In this document: positions 44,790-54,343 of the stretch, one piece after another | Layout of the letters: every line of letters starts with the position of its first letter | Numbering within the stretch: position 1 is the stretch's first letter | Assembly: GCF_003858635.1 (NCBI RefSeq) | Contig: NZ_RQJO01000008.1 | Coordinates: 372,001 to 436,000, forward strand | DNA from: Larkinella rosea | GTDB taxonomy: Bacteria; Bacteroidota; Bacteroidia; Cytophagales; Spirosomataceae | DNA: 64,000 nucleotides | Direction of reading: 5' to 3' | Translations under genes and position numbers: made by a program | Notes under the pieces: model-generated | What the model was told of the DNA's origin: nothing | What the model saw: only the letters and a program-made list of their open reading frames with translations | Database searches by the model: none

Positions 44790-45410
44790 ATGCTTTTTAA
44801 CCTGCTAATTGGTAGTATTTTGCTGGGAGCCGTTCATGCGGCAATTCCAAATCACTGGCTTCCGGTCGCGCTCATCGGCCGCAGCGAAAACTGGTCGATG
44901 CGCGAAACATTGGGTGTGGCAGCCCTGAGCGGTTTTTTCCACACGCTGAGCACGGTGATTCTGGGGGTGTTGATCGGTGCAATCGGTGTCGAATTATCGG
45001 AACAACTCGAAAGCCAGACCCGCTGGATCGCGTCGCTGATCCTGATTTTTATGGGATTGGTGTATTTCGCCGTTCACAACCCGCACAGCGCCCACGAACA
45101 CGTTCCGAAAGGGCTGTCGGGCCGGTCGAAGCGGGCGATTGTTGGCACGCTGGCACTGGCCATGCTGCTGTCGCCCTGTCTGGAAATCGAGACGTTTTTC
45201 TTCACGGCCGGAACGCTCGGCTGGCCCGCCATCGTAACTCTCAGCGTCGCCTATACCGCAATAACGATTCTGTGCATGGTTGGATTAACCGCTTTGTCGT
45301 TTCGCGGACTGGCGCGTTTGCAATGGCACTGGCTCGAACACCACGAAAAACAGATCACCGGCGGTATTCTGATTGCGCTCGGCATTCTCAACTTTTTCAT
45401 TGAACTTTAA
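44790..45410 (+). CDS. Six-helix membrane protein of the metal operon (NicO/UreH-like)
   Basis: A 206-residue polytopic protein with about six hydrophobic helices. Helix 1 contains HAAIPNHW, and helix 2 ends in FHTLS, giving a pattern of buried histidines like that of NicO/RcnA and UreH-type metal transport proteins and of the wider LysE/DsbD-like group. Before the C-terminus, LEHHEKQITGGILIALGILNF closes the protein. It starts 11 nt after CusB and 5 nt before the ATPase, so it must be cotranscribed. A role in metal transport is inferred from context and the His motifs. Confidence 0.65.
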   Translation: MLFNLLIGSILLGAVHAAIPNHWLPVALIGRSENWSMRETLGVAALSGFFHTLSTVILGVLIGAIGVELSEQLESQTRWIASLILIFMGLVYFAVHNPHSAHEHVPKGLSGRSKRAIVGTLALAMLLSPCLEIETFFFTAGTLGWPAIVTLSVAYTAITILCMVGLTALSFRGLARLQWHWLEHHEKQITGGILIALGILNFFIEL

Positions 45411-45415
45411 ACGAT

Positions 45416-47401
45416 ATGGCAACCCATCACCATCATTCCCACGACGGGCACGACCATGATCATGACCACGATCACGATGAACTGGATCTGGAAAAAACCG
45501 GGTCGGCAACGGCCGAAAACAGCGGTTCGGGGTTCGGAGGGCTAAAAGAATACGGACCCGTTGCTGTCAGTCTGGTGCTGCTCCTCGGCGGTGTTCTGCT
45601 GGATCAGTACGCCACGACCTGGTTTCGTGATCCGTGGCGGTTTGTCTGGTATCTTGTGGCATATTTGCCCGTTGGCTGGCCGGTTCTGCGCCGGGCGGTT
45701 CTTAACATTCTGAAAGGCAACGTTTTTACCGAATTTTTCCTGATGGGCGTCGCCACCATCGGCGCGTTTGCGATCCGGGAATACCCCGAAGGCGTCGCCG
45801 TAATGGTGTTTTACACCGTTGGGGAGCTGTTTCAGGATGCGGCCGTTCTGCGGGCGCGCCGTTCGATCAAGGCATTGCTCGACGTCCGGCCCGATACGGT
45901 GACGGTTTTTCGGGAGGGAAAAGCCGTTCCCACCAAAGCCGCTCAGGTGAACGTCGGTGAGGTTATTCAGGTAAAACCGGGCGAAAAAGTGGGGCTGGAT
46001 GGCAAACTGCGGTCCGAAACCGGCTCATTCGATACGGCCGCGCTGACCGGCGAAAGCGTTCCGCGCACGATTAGTAAAGGTGAAGATGTACTGGCGGGGA
46101 TGATCAACCGGCAAACGCTGGTGGAAATGGAAGTGACCACGCTGTATCAGGATTCCAAGCTGTCGCGCATTCTGAAACTGGTGCAGGAAGCCACCGGGCG
46201 CAAGGCCCAGACGCAGGAGTTCATTGCCCGGTTTGCCAGAATTTACACCCCGATCATCTGCGCGCTGGCGCTGGCAATTACGTTGGTTCCGGCTCTTTTT
46301 GTCGCGGATTATCAGTTCCGGGACTGGCTTTACCGCGGGCTGGTTTTTCTGGTCATCGGCTGTCCGTGCGCGCTGGTGATATCCATTCCGCTGGGCTATT
46401 TCGGCGGTATCGGCGCGGGTTCCCGGCACGGTATTCTGTTTAAAGGCTCGGTTTTTCTGGATCTGATCACGCAGGTGAAAACCGTGGTGATGGACAAAAC
46501 CGGTACGCTGACGCAGGGCGTTTTTAAGGTGCAGGAGGTAAACGCGCAAGGCATTACCCGTCAGGAACTGACGCAGTTGACGGCGGCCCTGGAAAGTAAG
46601 TCTACGCATCCGGTAGCCACGGCCATTCTGGCCTACGCCGATTTGAAGGAGCCGTTGTTATCGGCGGAACAGGTGGAAGAGATTCCCGGTCACGGACTGA
46701 AAGGAACGGTTAGCGGAAAAACCGTGCTGGCCGGAAATGCCCGGCTTTTGCAAAAATTCGGCGTGTCGTTTGACGAAGCACTTACCGCCATTCCGTTCAC
46801 GGTGGTGCTGGTGGCCGTCGATGGGAAGTTTGCCGGTTATTTTACGATTGCCGACGAGGAAAAAGCCGATGCGGCCGAAACCGTTCAGCAACTGCACGCA
46901 CTCGGGTTGAAAACCGTCATGCTGTCGGGCGACAAAGCGGTGGTGGTGCAGGCGGTTTCCCAAAAATTAGGCGTTGAAGCCGTCGGCGATTTGCTGCCCG
47001 AAGACAAAGTGCGTCAGGTGGAACGCTTAAAACAGGAACTGGCTCCGACGCCGAAAGCAAAACTGGCCTTTGTCGGCGACGGCGTGAACGACGCCCCGGT
47101 GGTGGCGCTGGCCGACGTCGGTATTGCGATGGGCGGGCTCGGCTCCGACGCGACGATTGAAACCGCAGACGTGGTAATTCAAACCGATCAGCCGTCGAAG
47201 ATTGTCACGGCGATCAAAATTGGGCGGGCAACGCGGCAGATCGTCTGGCAAAACATCAGCCTTTCGCTCGCCGTCAAAGCCATTGTGCTGTTGCTCGGTG
47301 CGGGTGGGATTGCCACAATGTGGGAAGCGGTTTTTGCCGACGTGGGCGTGGCCCTGCTGGCCATTCTGAACGCCGTTCGGGTCCAGAATCTGAAATTCTA
47401 A
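45416..47401 (+). CDS. PIB-type heavy-metal translocating ATPase (Zn/Cd/Pb type) with His-rich N-terminus
   Basis: A 661-residue inner-membrane ATPase. The N-terminus is a His/Asp tail (HHHHSHDGHDHDHDHDHD) in place of a CxxC heavy-metal domain. Later features: TGES in the actuator domain, the membrane CPC motif (about residue 316), phosphorylated DKTGTLT (about 360), THP of the nucleotide site and GDGVND (about 556). The last two helices have a Lys in SLAVKAIVLLL and an Asp in FADVGVALLA, the PIB-2 signature for Zn2+, Cd2+ and Pb2+. It exports divalent metal to the periplasm, where the CusBA-TolC system could take over. Confidence 0.9.
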   Translation: MATHHHHSHDGHDHDHDHDHDELDLEKTGSATAENSGSGFGGLKEYGPVAVSLVLLLGGVLLDQYATTWFRDPWRFVWYLVAYLPVGWPVLRRAVLNILKGNVFTEFFLMGVATIGAFAIREYPEGVAVMVFYTVGELFQDAAVLRARRSIKALLDVRPDTVTVFREGKAVPTKAAQVNVGEVIQVKPGEKVGLDGKLRSETGSFDTAALTGESVPRTISKGEDVLAGMINRQTLVEMEVTTLYQDSKLSRILKLVQEATGRKAQTQEFIARFARIYTPIICALALAITLVPALFVADYQFRDWLYRGLVFLVIGCPCALVISIPLGYFGGIGAGSRHGILFKGSVFLDLITQVKTVVMDKTGTLTQGVFKVQEVNAQGITRQELTQLTAALESKSTHPVATAILAYADLKEPLLSAEQVEEIPGHGLKGTVSGKTVLAGNARLLQKFGVSFDEALTAIPFTVVLVAVDGKFAGYFTIADEEKADAAETVQQLHALGLKTVMLSGDKAVVVQAVSQKLGVEAVGDLLPEDKVRQVERLKQELAPTPKAKLAFVGDGVNDAPVVALADVGIAMGGLGSDATIETADVVIQTDQPSKIVTAIKIGRATRQIVWQNISLSLAVKAIVLLLGAGGIATMWEAVFADVGVALLAILNAVRVQNLKF

Positions 47402-47406
47402 CGTAC

Positions 47407-47670
47407 CCACGGACTTTAGTCCGTGGCCTGTGAAGACACCTAGAGTATATACACATCTTTTTGGTCGCATAGCGACCGAATGTTTGTAGAAAAAGCAATT
47501 GAGTTTGTTTTTTGGTCACGTAGCGACCGAACTCTATTTGATCGCTACGCGACCTCCCGGCAAAGAAAGAATTCGCGAATCGGGTTTCGCTACAAACATT
47601 AAGTCGCTACGCGACTGGAATTTAAACTTAAAAGATGTGTGCATACACTAATTAAAGACACAGGCCACGG
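47407..47670. repeat. Outer palindromic repeat element (nested REPIN-like pair)
   Basis: The left half has hairpin CCACGGAC-TTTA-GTCCGTGG (47407-47426), then arm CCGTGGCCTGTG (47421-47432) and ACACATCTTTT (47451-47461). The right half mirrors it with AAAAGATGTGT (47630-47640) and CACAGGCCACGG (47659-47670). The two halves are separated by a second, unrelated symmetric element at 47463-47615. The region follows the ATPase stop and contains no gene. Confidence 0.65.
47463..47615. repeat. Inner REPIN-like element, same family as 24034-24176
   Basis: Outer hairpin GGTCGC-ATA-GCGACC (47463-47477) is followed by AATGTTTGTAG (47479-47489). The element ends with CTACAAACATT (47590-47600) and hairpin GTCGC-TAC-GCGAC (47603-47615). 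Inside are two more GTAGCGACC/TCGCTACGCGA hairpins. The 11-base core and order match the element at 24 kb with different hairpin stems. It is inserted between the two arms of the outer repeat. Confidence 0.68.
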
Positions 47671-47749
47671 TTGGGGGCCTTACAATAATTCAGTACTAAC
47701 TTAAATCACACGGACTGAACGGGAGCGCCCGCCAATCTGTGGATACGTT

Positions 47750-48325
47750 ATGGCAACATTTTTTGCAACACCGGAAGCGTTTCGGCACTGGCTGGAGAAA
47801 AACCACGAGACCGAAAAGGAATTGATCGTCGGTTTTTACAAAGTGGGGTCGGGCAAACCGAGCATCACCTGGCCGCAGTCGGTCGATGAAGCCCTGTGTT
47901 TCGGCTGGATCGACGGCGTTCGGAAATCCATCGACGAAACCGCCTACCAGATCCGGTTTACACCCCGCAAAAAGACCAGCATCTGGAGCACGGTCAACCT
48001 CAAACGAATGGAAGAACTGATCGGGCAGAATCTCGTCAAACCTGCCGGGTTAGCCATCTATCAGGCGCGGGATTTGAAAAAAACCGGGCTGTACTCGCAC
48101 GAGCAGGAAAGCTGGAACCTCGACGCGGCCCAGGAAGCGGAGTTCAAAGCCAACGAAACTGCCTGGCAATTTTTCCAGAAACAGGCACCTTCGTACCGCA
48201 AAGCCGCCCTAAAACTGGTCGTTAGTGCGAAGCAGGACGCCACCCGGCGGAAACGCCTGGCGGAATTGATTGAACATTCCGCCAACGGACGGAAAATTCC
48301 CGCGCTCCGGCGCAATGGTGAGTAA
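47750..48325 (+). CDS. YdeI/OmpD-associated family protein
   Basis: A 191-residue soluble protein. FATPEAFRHWLEKNHETEKEL opens the family, SVDEALCFGWIDGVRKSIDE is the conserved DEALCFGWIDG motif, and a RFTPRKKTSIWSTVN strand follows. The C-terminal part has the PSYRKAALKLVVSAKQDATRRKRL helix pair of the bacteriocin-protection/OmdA domain. Related proteins are linked to peptide resistance in enterobacteria, but the biochemistry is unknown. It lies downstream of the nested repeats with its own presumed promoter. Confidence 0.85.
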   Translation: MATFFATPEAFRHWLEKNHETEKELIVGFYKVGSGKPSITWPQSVDEALCFGWIDGVRKSIDETAYQIRFTPRKKTSIWSTVNLKRMEELIGQNLVKPAGLAIYQARDLKKTGLYSHEQESWNLDAAQEAEFKANETAWQFFQKQAPSYRKAALKLVVSAKQDATRRKRLAELIEHSANGRKIPALRRNGE

Positions 48326-48383
48326 TTTCTGCCTTTGATTTGAGCCAAAAGATGGTTAAAATGAACTGTAGAAACCGAATCTG

Positions 48384-48797
48384 ATGACGATCCGGCGTCG
48401 CAGTTGTACCACGTTACCCTTTATTGCGATTGGGCCCGGCGGGGGCGGCATTGAGCATTTGAACTCCACGTCGATCAGTTTCAGCGGGGATCAGTTGAAT
48501 ATGCGGGCGGGTAAAAACCGGATGTACAACTTTCTGGCGCACGAATATTTCCAACATTACAACGTCAAACGCATTCGCCCGTCGATCTGGGGCCGTATGA
48601 TGACGGCCAGCAAAACCGCACCCGCATGTTGTGGGTTTCGGAAGGTCGGGCGACGAAGCCTACAGAACCATTTCGTAGTACAGCAAAGGTCCGGTTTTTT
48701 ATACGATGGATTTTATCCCGTTCCCCAATTCCGTCTCGTTTCCGGATTCTACCCGGGTCCAGTGATTTTACCTTTTCAGGTCAGTTCGTTTAACTAG
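48384..48797 (+). pseudogene. Fragment of an M61 glycyl aminopeptidase-like gene, frameshifted
   Basis: The frame encodes GPGGGGIEHLNSTSISFSG and then FLAHEYFQHYNVKRIRP, the metal-binding region of M61 peptidases. The zinc motif should read HEYFH; here the second ligand His is Gln. After IRPSI the sense jumps to another frame, which continues as GPYDDGQQNRTRMLWVSEG, again M61-like. So the gene is a fragment with a frameshift near 48590. The N-terminal two-thirds of the family are missing upstream. It is presumably non-functional. Confidence 0.75.
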
Positions 48798-48846
48798 TTG
48801 AAGTTGAGCAACGTCTTTACTTTCTTGTCTAGCGTCTCACGTCTAT

Positions 48847-50283
48847 TTACGCGACTTCCGATTGGAGATTTTCGATGGATGCGCTTTCCTGGTAACTCTC
48901 GTAATCGGTGTTGATTTCCCACAAATCGTGGTTCATGTCGGAAGAGATGTTCTCGGCGGCCAGAATTCCCATCAGAATCGAATGGTCCTGGTTGTTGTAT
49001 TTGAAGGAACCATAACGTCCGATCACACTCAGGCCTTTCAGACTGGAGAGATAATCCTGCACCGGTTTCAGCACATCCTTGTAGCCTTTGGAATAAACCG
49101 GATAACTGCGGGCCAGTCGTTTAACAAAACCGGCGGAAATGGCCGCCGAACCAACCAGACCCGTTTTTTTCAATTCCTCCGAGGCAATCTGAATGAGCTC
49201 GTCGTCGGTTTTTTGCCAGATTTCGTCCTCGTTGTAACACCAGTATTCCAGTGTCAGAATGCTGGCCTTCTCGTTTCGGTTTATTTCAGGAACCCAGTTT
49301 CGGAAGTTGGTAATGCGCCCCGTCAGGAGCTCTTTCGAATGGACATACAGCCAGTTATCGGGAAACAGACGGTCGGATTCGACTTTCAGGTAAACCAGAA
49401 TGGTGTTGCGGAACGTCAGGCTATTCACCCGGTTTTTGACCAAAACCGGAACATTGGGCAACCGATTGACCAGTAACGTCAGGGGCATCGTGGATATAAC
49501 GTGGTCGAAGAAGAGCGTCGTACCATCTTCCTGCGTTAAACCGTATTGGTCGTTGGTTCCGGTGACGACCGAAAAAACCGGGCTTTTCAGGTGAATCCTG
49601 CCGCCGTGTCGGCTGACGAAATCGGCCATCCGGTTATAAATCATTCCGTTGCCACCGATGGGGTAGGCAAACTGATCAATGAGTGTCTTGTGGGTATTGC
49701 CCTTTCCGCCTTTAAACGCATTTTTGACGGCCTCCCACAGCGAAAGTTTTTTGATCCGCTGGGCGGCAAAATCTTCGTCCAGATCGGTGCAGGGAATCCC
49801 CCAGAGTTTTTCGGAGTAGGTTTTAAAAAACGTCGAATACAGTTTGTAACCAAACCGCCGAACCACCCACGACTCGAAGGTGCCGGTGTCGGGCGTGGGC
49901 CTAATTTTTTCTGCCAGATAACTACTCAGGCTGTGAATCGACTGAAAAATCCCCAATTTTCGCAGGGCGTCGAACGGTTTGAGGGGGTAGTAAAAAAGTT
50001 TGGAGTTGTAATAAATCCGGGTGAGTCGGTTGACCATGCGGTAGTCTTCCCCGGCCACTTCAAACCAGACTTTGTTGATGCGGGAATCGCTGCTGAAAAA
50101 CCGGTGTGGCCCCAGATCAACCGTCTGATTCCACAACTCAAAGGATTGAGCCAGACCGCCGACATTCGGGCCAGCTTCGAAAACGTCGACGGCAATTCCG
50201 GCTTTTGCCAGTTCATAGGCTGCTGTCAGACCGGCGGGTCCTGCGCCAATAATGCCTACTTTTTTACCAGAGTATTCCCTCAT
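48847..50283 (-). CDS. FAD-dependent oxidoreductase (amine oxidase / UDP-galactopyranose mutase-like)
   Basis: A 478-residue flavoprotein. KVGIIGAGPAGLTAAYELAKAG is the dinucleotide-binding motif, closed by VDVFEAGPNVGGLAQS. LGPHRFFSSD and ESWVVRRFGYKLYSTFFKTYSEKLWG are typical of the NAD(P)-binding amine-oxidase-like proteins found near polysaccharide genes, distantly like UDP-galactopyranose mutase. GRYGSFKYNNQDHSILMG is the C-terminal FAD site. The substrate is not known; sugar-nucleotide or carotenoid chemistry are both possible. It is 173 nt after the esterase on the same strand. Confidence 0.72.
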   Translation of the reverse strand: MREYSGKKVGIIGAGPAGLTAAYELAKAGIAVDVFEAGPNVGGLAQSFELWNQTVDLGPHRFFSSDSRINKVWFEVAGEDYRMVNRLTRIYYNSKLFYYPLKPFDALRKLGIFQSIHSLSSYLAEKIRPTPDTGTFESWVVRRFGYKLYSTFFKTYSEKLWGIPCTDLDEDFAAQRIKKLSLWEAVKNAFKGGKGNTHKTLIDQFAYPIGGNGMIYNRMADFVSRHGGRIHLKSPVFSVVTGTNDQYGLTQEDGTTLFFDHVISTMPLTLLVNRLPNVPVLVKNRVNSLTFRNTILVYLKVESDRLFPDNWLYVHSKELLTGRITNFRNWVPEINRNEKASILTLEYWCYNEDEIWQKTDDELIQIASEELKKTGLVGSAAISAGFVKRLARSYPVYSKGYKDVLKPVQDYLSSLKGLSVIGRYGSFKYNNQDHSILMGILAAENISSDMNHDLWEINTDYESYQESASIENLQSEVA

Positions 50284-50456
50284 TTTTGTTCCGGTAGCTA
50301 TTACTCAGCGGGGTTGACGTCCATCGATCTCATCCTTCCCGTCAACCTGCGCCCGATTGAATGGCTCCGTTTCTACATTGTGCGTGTGAATATAAGCGAT
50401 TTGCGCAAATAACTTTTCGAGAACTTTTGTATCTGGTGGTTTTTGAGCCAACGGCG

Positions 50457-51335
50457 TTAGTCTTTCCACAACCACCGCAGCGATTCGGGCAGGATGGAAC
50501 CGCCGTGTTTGCCGTTGTGTCCGCCCGTTCCGCCGACGAATTTGTAGTCGTATTTGCTGAATTTGAGAGCCGCATCCATCTGCAAATTGCCGAGCCACCA
50601 GTTGCCATGCGCATTGTCGAGGTCGTTGCTGCCGTCCTGCAAAAATACTTTAATGTCGCGTTTGGGCGCTTTCCGAATGAGCGAGGGGTAAACGTGACCG
50701 CCTTTGATATTGGTGAAACTGCCGACGTGGCTCACTACTTTCTGGAAATAATCGGGCCGCTGCCAGGCCACCGTAAACGCGCAGATTCCGCCCGACGAAA
50801 TACCGCCGATGGCCCGCATTTTCGGTGAATCGGCCAGTTTGTACGTTTTACTGATTTCCGGAATGAGTTCTTCGATCAAAAACCGGGCGTATTGATTGGT
50901 GAGCGTGTCGTACTCAAAGCTCCGGTTGTCGCCCCGCCAGGGATCTTTGGCCAGTTCGGTGCCATGCTGGCCGGGATTGATGAACAAACCGATGGTCACC
51001 GGCATGGCTTTCTGGTGGATCAGATTGTCAAAAACCACCGGCACCCGGAAATCGCCGTCTTCCTTTACGTAGGTATGCCCATCCTGAAAAACCATCAAAG
51101 CCGCTGGTGCATTGGGATTATATTGTGCCGGAACGTAGACGTAATATTCCCGGATGGTATTCGGAAACACCTTACTTTTCCAGACGTATTTGGTTACCTG
51201 GCCTCTGGGCACGCCCTCGTGGCGTTCCGAATCCGGGCCGTAAGTGACGGTTTCCTGCTGGGCAAAACCGGGTAAAACGGTAAGCAATGTGCAGATAGCC
51301 AGGTAGAAACCGGCTACGGGTTTGGACGATTTCAT
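50457..51335 (-). CDS. Secreted enterochelin esterase-like alpha/beta hydrolase
   Basis: A 292-residue exported esterase. The signal peptide ends around [34 protein letters not shown] is the first sheet, [12 protein letters not shown] carries the oxyanion-hole segment, the nucleophile elbow is GGISSGG (Ser in the middle), and the catalytic His lies in [12 protein letters not shown] near the C-terminus. The esterase D/Fes family includes carbohydrate esterases (CE1-like) as well as siderophore esterases; here a plant-polysaccharide or ferulate esterase role is as likely. It follows the OPT transporter by 40 nt. Confidence 0.82.
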   Translation of the reverse strand: MKSSKPVAGFYLAICTLLTVLPGFAQQETVTYGPDSERHEGVPRGQVTKYVWKSKVFPNTIREYYVYVPAQYNPNAPAALMVFQDGHTYVKEDGDFRVPVVFDNLIHQKAMPVTIGLFINPGQHGTELAKDPWRGDNRSFEYDTLTNQYARFLIEELIPEISKTYKLADSPKMRAIGGISSGGICAFTVAWQRPDYFQKVVSHVGSFTNIKGGHVYPSLIRKAPKRDIKVFLQDGSNDLDNAHGNWWLGNLQMDAALKFSKYDYKFVGGTGGHNGKHGGSILPESLRWLWKD

Positions 51336-51375
51336 AAAATAGACCAGGTTTGGGTTACTGCTCGATTCGGTACTT

Positions 51376-53415
51376 TTACGCGCGCTTCATGGCCACCCGG
51401 TACAGAATGGTAGCCAGTGCCAAAAACGCCAGCGCACCCAGTAATTGATAGCCTTCGCTGCCCAAAGCGTGTTCCAATGCCGGTTCCAGTGTCAGTTTGG
51501 AAAGGAAATTAAACACCGATTCGTTGACAGACAACAAAGCAACAACAACTCCGGCCAGCGCCCCTCCGGCCACCAGACCCGTTGAGAACAGGCTGCCCCG
51601 GCCCAGATCGGCATCTTCTTCGACGATGCCTTTCCGCTTGAAATTCCAGTCGACCAGGGCTTTCACGCAACCACCCGCGAAAATCGGCAGGGTCGTTGAG
51701 AGCGGCAGGTAAAGACCCACGGCAAACGCCAGCGCACTGACTCCGCAAATTTCCACTACGAATGACATAAAGGCTCCCACCAGCACAAACTGCCAGTCGA
51801 GGTTGAACGACAGCAGCCCTTTGATGAGCGTCGCCATGAGCGTTCCCTGCGGAGCCGGAAACCGGTCGCTGCCAATGGCGTGCGTAATGCCCTGCGCCAC
51901 CAGATCCGGCGTGGGCGTATCCAGGATTTTCACCGTTGCGCCCACCGCCAGTGACGAAACAATGACGCCGATGAACAGGGCGATTTGCTGGTATTTGGGC
52001 GTTGCCCCAACGAGGTAACCGGTTTTCAGATCCTGGGAGGTACCGCCCGCATTGGCCGCTGCGATACAGATCATTCCGCCTACCACCAGTACGGCGGGTT
52101 CGTAGATTCGACCCGTCAGCCCGGCCCCGATGAACACCAAAGCCGTGCCCATGATGGTGGCGATGGTCATGCCCGAAACCGGCGACGAACTCGAGCCGAT
52201 CAGCCCCACGATCCGGCTGGCAACCGTCACGAAGAAAAAACCAAAGACGACCACCAGAATGGCCGTCAGGATTTTCGTCAGAATCGAATCGCCGGGAATC
52301 TGCGGTAAAATGACCATCAAAACCGCCAGGGCGATGCTGCCGAAAATGACGACCCGAACGGACAGGTCCTGCTCCGTCCGCCGGACCTGCGCTCCTTCGG
52401 CTGCAACATCTACTTTTTTGAAACTATCGCGGAAGGACGAAACGATGGTTGGAATGGTTTTGATCAGGGTCATAAAACCGCCTGCCGTAACGGCGCCCGC
52501 GCCAATTTGTCGAATATACGCCCGGTAAATGGCGGCCGCCGTGTCGTTAAAACCGTGGGTGGTGGGGTTCCAGCCGCCCGGGCCGCCCGCCGTTTGCAGG
52601 TTCGACAGGTAACCGAGTTTAATCAACTGAAGGGCAATGGTATCGCCCGGAACCAGTGTGGCCAGCAATGGAATCAACGCCAGCCACGCCAGAATACCGC
52701 CCCCGACCAACACCGCCGAAATGCGAAACCCGATGATGTAACCGACGCCCAGGTACTCCGGTGTAATTTCGCCGGACACCTGTGCCGACGGAAAATAGCG
52801 ATTGATTTGATTCGTTGCCCAGGTGGGCGCTTCGGCAATCACGTGCAATACTTTCTGGAAAATGGCGTACAGCAAAGCTGTTCCCAGGCCCAGGTAAGCC
52901 ATTTTAGCAAAATCACCTCCGCGCTCACCCGCAATCAGTACGGAGCCGCAGGCCGTGCCTTCGGGGTAGGGCAGCTTGCCGTGTTCCTCCACGATCAGGG
53001 CCCGACGCAGCGGAATCATCATGAGCGTTCCGAGCAGTCCGCCCAGAATCGCCAGCGTCAGAATGGTCCAGTAATTGAAAAAATCTTCGCCTACGCCGTC
53101 GGTCAGGAACAGAAAACCGGGTAGCGTGAAAACCACCCCGGATGCGATGGACTCGCCCGCCGAGCCGGTGGTTTGGATGATGTTATTTTCGAGAATGGTG
53201 GTTTTCAAAAACCGCCGACCAAGGGAAATCGCCAGCACGGCAATGGGAATGGAGGCCGAAACCGACAAACCGGCTTTCAGGGACAAATAAACCGTAGCGG
53301 CTCCGAACAATACCCCGAAAAGGGCGCCGGTGATGACGGCTTTGAGCGTAAATTCGGCCGTCGACTGGTGATCGGGAATATAAGGCTTAAACTCGGGCGG
53401 AGATTTTGTTTCCAT
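51376..53415 (-). CDS. OPT-family oligopeptide transporter
   Basis: A 679-residue polytopic inner-membrane protein with about 15 hydrophobic helices. The N-terminus [41 protein letters not shown] is the OPT signature. [19 protein letters not shown] and [27 protein letters not shown] are strongly conserved in bacterial OPT proteins. The family moves peptides or metal-chelate compounds with protons. It heads a possible operon with the esterase 40 nt downstream. It lies on the chromosomal side of the island's tRNA. Confidence 0.9.
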   Translation of the reverse strand: METKSPPEFKPYIPDHQSTAEFTLKAVITGALFGVLFGAATVYLSLKAGLSVSASIPIAVLAISLGRRFLKTTILENNIIQTTGSAGESIASGVVFTLPGFLFLTDGVGEDFFNYWTILTLAILGGLLGTLMMIPLRRALIVEEHGKLPYPEGTACGSVLIAGERGGDFAKMAYLGLGTALLYAIFQKVLHVIAEAPTWATNQINRYFPSAQVSGEITPEYLGVGYIIGFRISAVLVGGGILAWLALIPLLATLVPGDTIALQLIKLGYLSNLQTAGGPGGWNPTTHGFNDTAAAIYRAYIRQIGAGAVTAGGFMTLIKTIPTIVSSFRDSFKKVDVAAEGAQVRRTEQDLSVRVVIFGSIALAVLMVILPQIPGDSILTKILTAILVVVFGFFFVTVASRIVGLIGSSSSPVSGMTIATIMGTALVFIGAGLTGRIYEPAVLVVGGMICIAAANAGGTSQDLKTGYLVGATPKYQQIALFIGVIVSSLAVGATVKILDTPTPDLVAQGITHAIGSDRFPAPQGTLMATLIKGLLSFNLDWQFVLVGAFMSFVVEICGVSALAFAVGLYLPLSTTLPIFAGGCVKALVDWNFKRKGIVEEDADLGRGSLFSTGLVAGGALAGVVVALLSVNESVFNFLSKLTLEPALEHALGSEGYQLLGALAFLALATILYRVAMKRA

Positions 53416-53616
53416 AGAAAGGGTCAGGATTTACGCGAAAGATCAACGGTTTTTGGGTCAATACAAAATACGCGCTGGCGGATGGGATTGAATAAGCCAA
53501 TTTACGCGGATAATTTTATTTTTCCGTGTAAACCGCACTAACCGCTTCATCGACTTTCCCTTCACGCTGAAGGGCTTGACTTTTCCATTCTTTCTATAAA
53601 CATTTGCAGTTCATCA

Positions 53617-53689
53617 GCGGGAGTAGCTCAGTTGGTAGAGCGGCAGCTTCCCAAGCTGCAGGCCGCGAGTTCGAGACTCGTCTCCCGCT
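53617..53689 (+). tRNA. tRNA-Gly (CCC anticodon)
   Basis: All arms fold: acceptor GCGGGAG/CTCCCGC, D stem GCTC/GAGC, anticodon stem GCAGC/GCTGC with loop TTCCCAA (anticodon CCC), a 5-nt variable region and T stem GCGAG/CTCGT with TTCGAGA loop. The 3' CCA is not encoded. An AT-rich island begins right after it, which makes it a plausible integration site. Confidence 0.93.
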
Positions 53690-53711
53690 CTTTTCGTACT
53701 CGCTGTGACTG

Positions 53712-53744
53712 AAGCACTTAGTTGAAAAGCTGGGTGCTTTTTTT
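53712..53744 (+). terminator. Terminator of the tRNA-Gly transcript
   Basis: A 12-bp stem with G-T pairs (AAGCACTTAGTT / AGCTGGGTGCTT) and a GAAA tetraloop is followed by five T at 53740-53744. It is 22 nt after the tRNA. Confidence 0.75.
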
Positions 53745-53757
53745 GATTGAAAAATGG

Positions 53758-53839
53758 ATTAGGTACAGCATTAGGTACAACATTTCAGATTTCGCAAATA
53801 TTAACTATTACTGAAAGTCTTAATTAATCCGTACCTAAT
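53758..53839. repeat. Three copies of ATTAGGTAC next to the tRNA
   Basis: The 9-mer occurs directly at 53758-53766 and 53770-53778 and inverted at 53831-53839. Short repeats beside a tRNA at an island edge are a common layout for integrase arm-binding sites; no integrase gene is present. Confidence 0.4.
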
Positions 53840-53880
53840 TTGTCTATCTAAAAGAAATAATATTTTATGTCTGAATAATT

Positions 53881-54191
53881 TACTACTCCCCAAAATTAGG
53901 ACCACCAGCAAAGTTGAAAAATAAGATGTAAACTAGTGGTGAAATGAGCACGAAACACAAGAAGTACGCGCCTAATTTCAAGGCCAAGGCGGCCTTGGAC
54001 CAGCCTAAGACGGGTGGGAATTAGAAGAAGGGCCCACTGGATTTTTTGAGTGGTACAATTATCAGAAGTACTATCAAGGCATCGGCGAAGGATTCCGGCA
54101 GCCCTTTTTCAATGCTATTAATTACCACTAAAAGGAGTACAGAATTGCAATTAACAAAACCCGATTTCTGATCCTAAAATTGGGTAGTACC
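53881..54191 (+). mobile_element. Internally deleted IS3-family remnant
   Basis: Terminal inverted repeats are visible: TACTACTCCCCAAAATTAGG on the left (53881-53900) and CCTAAAATTGGGTAGTA on the right (54173-54189). From 53944 the frame reads MSTKHKKYAPNFKAKAALD, the start of an IS3 OrfA, then stops at a TAG. Further on, GFFEWYNYQKYYQGIGEG matches the C-terminal end of an IS3 OrfB. So most of the transposase is deleted, with only both ends remaining. Confidence 0.7.
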
Positions 54192-54343
54192 TTATAAAGG
54201 AAGATACGACAATAAAAAAATCTTACATAACTTGATTAAGATTTTTAATTTATATTAAGTTAATATGAACGGGGAATTCTAAAAAATGGGTATATTGAAC
54301 AACTATAGTAATAATGTTAGGTTTTAAACTAAAAATACAAACA

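Noticed and set aside
47407-47670. CRISPR array
   Set aside because: The repeats are inverted hairpins of differing sequence, not regularly spaced direct repeats, and no cas genes are nearby.
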